Origin: Bacilli bacterium
GTDB lineage: Bacteria; Bacillota_I; Bacilli_A; RF39; UBA660
Direction of reading: 5' to 3'
Assembly: GCA_017470045.1 (NCBI GenBank)
Contig: JAFUFG010000031.1
Span: 1 to 7,399 of the forward strand
DNA length: 7,399 bases
Part shown: positions 5,068 to 7,399 of the stretch, piece by piece
How the letters are laid out: each line of letters begins with the position of its first letter
Numbering within the stretch: the stretch's first letter is position 1
The notes under the pieces: generated by a model
Seen by the model: only the letters and a program-made list of their open reading frames with translations
The model's database searches: none
What the model was told of the DNA's origin: nothing
Translations under genes and position numbers: made by a program

Positions 5068-6043
5068 GTACAAATGGGATTGTTCCTATAATCTCCTTAC
5101 CAAGATAGATGATTAATGATGCGTTATTGTGATTGGTAGAATCTACTTCTACTTTCGTTTTAATATGATTTTGTTCGGATGAAGTTAACGGATAATAGAA
5201 GGATTTTTCTAATGTTAGGTTCGTATTTAGTAGGTTCGAATTACGATTAAAATCGGATTTATCGATTACTTTTATATTCTTATATTTATCAAAATAATAA
5301 TTGTATAAAGACTCATGGGTATCATAAGAAGAAGGATCATTTAAAGTTACTATCGTTAGATTTAAACCATTTTTTGAAGCTGTTGTTACTAGTGTCTTTC
5401 CTGCACTTGGAGTATATCCATTCTTTCCTCCCGTACAGTATTTATAATTACTTAATAATTTATTACGATTATACCAAATATAAGATTTTTTATTGGTCTT
5501 TAAACGATATTTTTTCGTACCTGCTATTTCTTTATAAATTTTATTTTGATAAGCATATCTACTTAGTAAAATATAGTCGTAGGCTGTGGAATAGTTTTCA
5601 GATTCTTCATCTAATCCATGCGGATTTTCAAAATGCGTATTCTTCATTCCAATTTCTTCCGCTTTTTGATTCATTAAGGAGATAAAGTCTTCTTCTGAAG
5701 AAGATACAGATTTTGCAAGAGTCATGGCTGCATCATTTCCACTTCTAAGTATTAATCCATATAATAGGTCAATTACTCTTAGTTCTTCCCCTACTTCAAT
5801 ATAAGTGTTTGTACCATAGGATTTTAATACTTCTTCTCCTACTGTTATCTTTTTATCTAGATTGATATTTTCTATTGTAATAATAGCAGTCATTATTTTT
5901 GTTATAGAAGCAATTAATTTCTTTTCTTTTGCATTACTTTGATAGAGTACTCTCCCACTATCCAAATCCATTACAGCGATACTGGTTGAAGCATAGGTAT
6001 TGATTGGTATTAATATTAAGAATAAGAAGATTATTTTTTTCAT
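5060..6043 (-). CDS. Serine-type D-alanyl-D-alanine carboxypeptidase (DacA/PBP5-like, peptidase S11)
   Basis: A penicillin-binding enzyme that removes the terminal D-alanine of peptidoglycan pentapeptides, limiting cross-linking. Residues 1-18 are a signal peptide (MKKIIFLFLILIPINTYA) with a likely cut after TYA. The catalytic domain has SITK (nucleophile S46, K49), SGN (101-103), NPHGL (140-144), and K207-N208-G209 in GGKNGYT where the family usually has KTG; the Asn variant is less common but known in some carboxypeptidases. Residues from about 250 form a beta-rich tail like the PBP5 C-terminal domain. The 327-residue protein ends in PFVQK with no obvious amphipathic membrane helix, so it may be released or loosely held at the wall. 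AGGTGA (plus 6053-6058) sets the ATG. Monocistronic, convergent with the phosphoesterase and divergent from proS. Confidence 0.93.
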   Translation of the reverse strand: MKKIIFLFLILIPINTYASTSIAVMDLDSGRVLYQSNAKEKKLIASITKIMTAIITIENINLDKKITVGEEVLKSYGTNTYIEVGEELRVIDLLYGLILRSGNDAAMTLAKSVSSSEEDFISLMNQKAEEIGMKNTHFENPHGLDEESENYSTAYDYILLSRYAYQNKIYKEIAGTKKYRLKTNKKSYIWYNRNKLLSNYKYCTGGKNGYTPSAGKTLVTTASKNGLNLTIVTLNDPSSYDTHESLYNYYFDKYKNIKVIDKSDFNRNSNLLNTNLTLEKSFYYPLTSSEQNHIKTKVEVDSTNHNNASLIIYLGKEIIGTIPFVQK

Positions 6044-6063
6044 TGTTCAAAATCACCTAAATA

Positions 6064-6093
6064 AGTATATGTTTTTCTTCCTTATTTTATCTA
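6064..6093 (-). promoter_or_regulatory. Possible promoter of the carboxypeptidase gene
   Basis: On the minus strand TAGATA (6088-6093) and TATACT (6064-6069) are 18 nt apart, with four and five of six consensus matches. Transcription would start near 6057, giving a leader of about 14 nt that would cut into the AGGTGA site, so the exact boundary is doubtful. Confidence 0.3.
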
Positions 6094-6108
6094 TGTTTTT
6101 TATTTTTA

Positions 6109-6117
6109 TGCTATAAT
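6109..6117 (+). promoter_or_regulatory. Extended -10 promoter of proS
   Basis: TGCTATAAT is a perfect TATAAT with the TGn extension and TA before it (TRTG pattern). The -35 region (6089-6094, ATCTAT) does not match. Transcription would start near 6124, a 26-nt leader containing the strong site GGGAGG at 6137-6142. This is far too short to hold a T-box element, which often controls tRNA synthetase genes in Gram-positives. Confidence 0.65.
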
Positions 6118-6149
6118 GAAGTCAGTTGTTTTGAAAGGGAGGAATTGTT

Positions 6150-7399
6150 ATGGAAAACAGCAAGAAAAAAGTATCCGCAATTACTTCTCAAGAGGAAGAC
6201 TTTGCCTCTTGGTATACGGATGTTGTAAAAGAAGCAAAATTATGCGAATACTCTAGTGTAAAAGGATGTTTAAATTACCTACCGAATGGTTATGCTATTT
6301 GGGAAAACATTCAAAAAAGATTAGATGCAAAATTCAAAGAAACAGGAGTAGAAAATGTTTATCTACCGATGTTAATTCCAGAGTCCCTTCTTCAAAAAGA
6401 GAAGAACCATATTGAGGGATTTGCTCCAGAAGTTGCTTTAGTAACTCGTGGAGGTGGTGAAGACTTAGAAGAAAACTTTGCCGTTCGCCCTACTTCTGAA
6501 ACATTATTCTGTGATATTTGGAAGAATATGGTGAAATCTTATCGTGACTTACCTCTTGTATGGAATCAATGGAACTCTGTATTTCGTTGGGAGAAGACCA
6601 CTAGACCTTTCCTTCGAAGTAGAGAATTCTTATGGCAAGAAGGTCACACCTTACATGCCACTGCAGAAGAGGCTGAAGAACGTACGAAAATGATGTTGAA
6701 TACGTATTATGATTTCGTTACTCAAGATTTAGCGATTCCACTAATTGTTGGAAGAAAAACAGAAAGTGAGAAATTTGCTGGTGCTGAAGCGACTTACACA
6801 ATTGAATCTATGATGAAAGATGGTAAAGCACTACAATCTGGTACTAGTCATTTCTTTGGTCATGGTTTCCCAGATGCTTTTGGAATCAAGTATTTGGATA
6901 AAGAAAACAAACTTCATAGTGCTTATGAAACTTCTTGGGGATTATCTACTCGTATTATTGGAGCATTGATTATGGTTCATGGAGATGATAATGGACTAGT
7001 ATTGCCTCCTAGAATTGCTCCTACACAAGTTATGATTGTTCCAATTGCACAACATAAAGAAGGAGTTTTAGATTTCTGTCGTGATTTAGAAAAGAGACTT
7101 AATAAGGTTGAAATTCGTACGAAATTAGATGACTCTGAAAAAACTCCAGGATTTAAATTTGCAAATCAAGAAGTATTAGGTATCCCACTACGTCTAGAGA
7201 TTGGTCCTAAAGAATTAGATGAAGGAAAAATTATTTTGGTTCGTCGTGATAATGGAGAAAAGTATACTTGTCCTATTAGTGAAATTGATACAAAGATTTT
7301 AGATATCTTCATTACGATGCAAAAAGAAATGTATGAAGCTGCTAAGAAACGTTTAAAGAATAACATTCGTGTTGCAAAATCTGTTCAAGAAATGAAAGA
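6150..7399 (+). CDS. proS: Prolyl-tRNA synthetase, archaeal/eukaryote-type (3' end outside the window)
   Basis: A class II aminoacyl-tRNA synthetase that joins proline to tRNA-Pro using ATP. The first 416 codons are present and open. Visible motifs: the N-terminal DFASWYTDVVKEAKL (17-31) typical of the short form, RPTSE (113-117), motif 2 from R146 (RWEKTTRPFLRSREFLWQEGHT), QSGTSH (229-234) for proline and ATP recognition, and motif 3 WGLSTRIIGA (263-272), followed by the anticodon-binding domain from about residue 285 (PPRIAPTQVMIVPI). Only about 70 residues separate motif 2 from QSGTSH, so the large editing insertion of the usual bacterial ProRS is absent. This marks the archaeal/eukaryote-like type, normally around 480 residues; some 60-70 residues including its C-terminal domain should lie past the edge. 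GGGAGG 7 nt upstream sets the ATG. Any editing of mischarged alanyl-tRNA-Pro would need a separate protein. Confidence 0.95.
   Translation, partial: MENSKKKVSAITSQEEDFASWYTDVVKEAKLCEYSSVKGCLNYLPNGYAIWENIQKRLDAKFKETGVENVYLPMLIPESLLQKEKNHIEGFAPEVALVTRGGGEDLEENFAVRPTSETLFCDIWKNMVKSYRDLPLVWNQWNSVFRWEKTTRPFLRSREFLWQEGHTLHATAEEAEERTKMMLNTYYDFVTQDLAIPLIVGRKTESEKFAGAEATYTIESMMKDGKALQSGTSHFFGHGFPDAFGIKYLDKENKLHSAYETSWGLSTRIIGALIMVHGDDNGLVLPPRIAPTQVMIVPIAQHKEGVLDFCRDLEKRLNKVEIRTKLDDSEKTPGFKFANQEVLGIPLRLEIGPKELDEGKIILVRRDNGEKYTCPISEIDTKILDIFITMQKEMYEAAKKRLKNNIRVAKSVQEMK

Noticed and set aside
4914..5108. A 64-codon frame over the end of the phosphoesterase gene
   Set aside because: It is in another frame of a real gene and runs through the terminator hairpin.
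5374..5685. A 103-codon open frame opposite the carboxypeptidase gene
   Set aside because: It is antisense to the catalytic domain and is rich in Tyr, Leu and Phe as expected from complementing Lys/Asn/Ile codons.
6118..6149. T-box riboswitch upstream of proS
   Set aside because: The inferred leader is about 26 nt with no specifier stem, no T-box sequence and no terminator hairpin.
7166..7366. A 66-codon minus-strand frame inside proS
   Set aside because: It is wholly antisense to conserved prolyl-tRNA synthetase sequence.
1..7399. Mobile elements, CRISPR arrays, tRNA or rRNA genes, or a defence-type gene cluster
   Set aside because: No transposase or integrase motifs, no regularly spaced repeats and no tRNA-like cloverleaf was seen. 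The genes are ordinary metabolic and envelope families.

Overview
The window looks like chromosomal DNA from a low-GC Gram-positive bacterium (Bacillota). Supporting signs are strongly AT-rich sequence, codon choice favouring A/T in the third position, strong purine-rich Shine-Dalgarno sites, TAA as the stop of all six complete genes, and TGG as the tryptophan codon with no sign of TGA recoding. A penicillin-binding-type carboxypeptidase implies a peptidoglycan wall, so this is not a wall-less mollicute. A small-genome Bacilli/Erysipelotrichia-like lineage from an animal gut is my best guess, but it is inference.

Layout, left to right: the start of an unrecognised single-pass membrane protein leaving the left edge on the minus strand (1-203); a divergent dCMP deaminase (326-874); an anchored glycerophosphodiester phosphodiesterase-family protein (941-1906); a convergent minus-strand pair in which a COG2509-type FAD-dependent oxidoreductase (2604-4007) overlaps a membrane-anchored cyclophilin (1913-2614); a divergent membrane-anchored calcineurin-like phosphoesterase (4121-5041); a convergent D-Ala-D-Ala carboxypeptidase (5060-6043, minus); and a divergent archaeal/eukaryote-type prolyl-tRNA synthetase running off the right edge (6150 onward). 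Strands alternate and most genes are their own transcription unit.

The genes do not form one pathway. They are housekeeping and cell-envelope functions: pyrimidine deoxynucleotide supply (dCMP to dUMP), lipid or teichoic-acid-related phosphodiester turnover, extracytoplasmic folding, wall trimming and translation. Four of the products (GDPD, cyclophilin, phosphoesterase, carboxypeptidase) carry an N-terminal signal or anchor and should act outside the membrane.

The most distinctive features are architectural. Promoters with extended -10 elements recur, and the inferred 5' leaders are only about 10-26 nt. Three terminator hairpins overlap the stop codons of the genes they end, and two of these are shared by convergent genes. 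A perfect 12-bp palindrome sits in the spacer of the dCMP deaminase promoter. The most notable protein anomaly is a phosphoesterase whose GNHD/E metal-site motif reads GDED. I saw no mobile element, CRISPR array, tRNA, rRNA or riboswitch, and no convincing undescribed multi-gene system.
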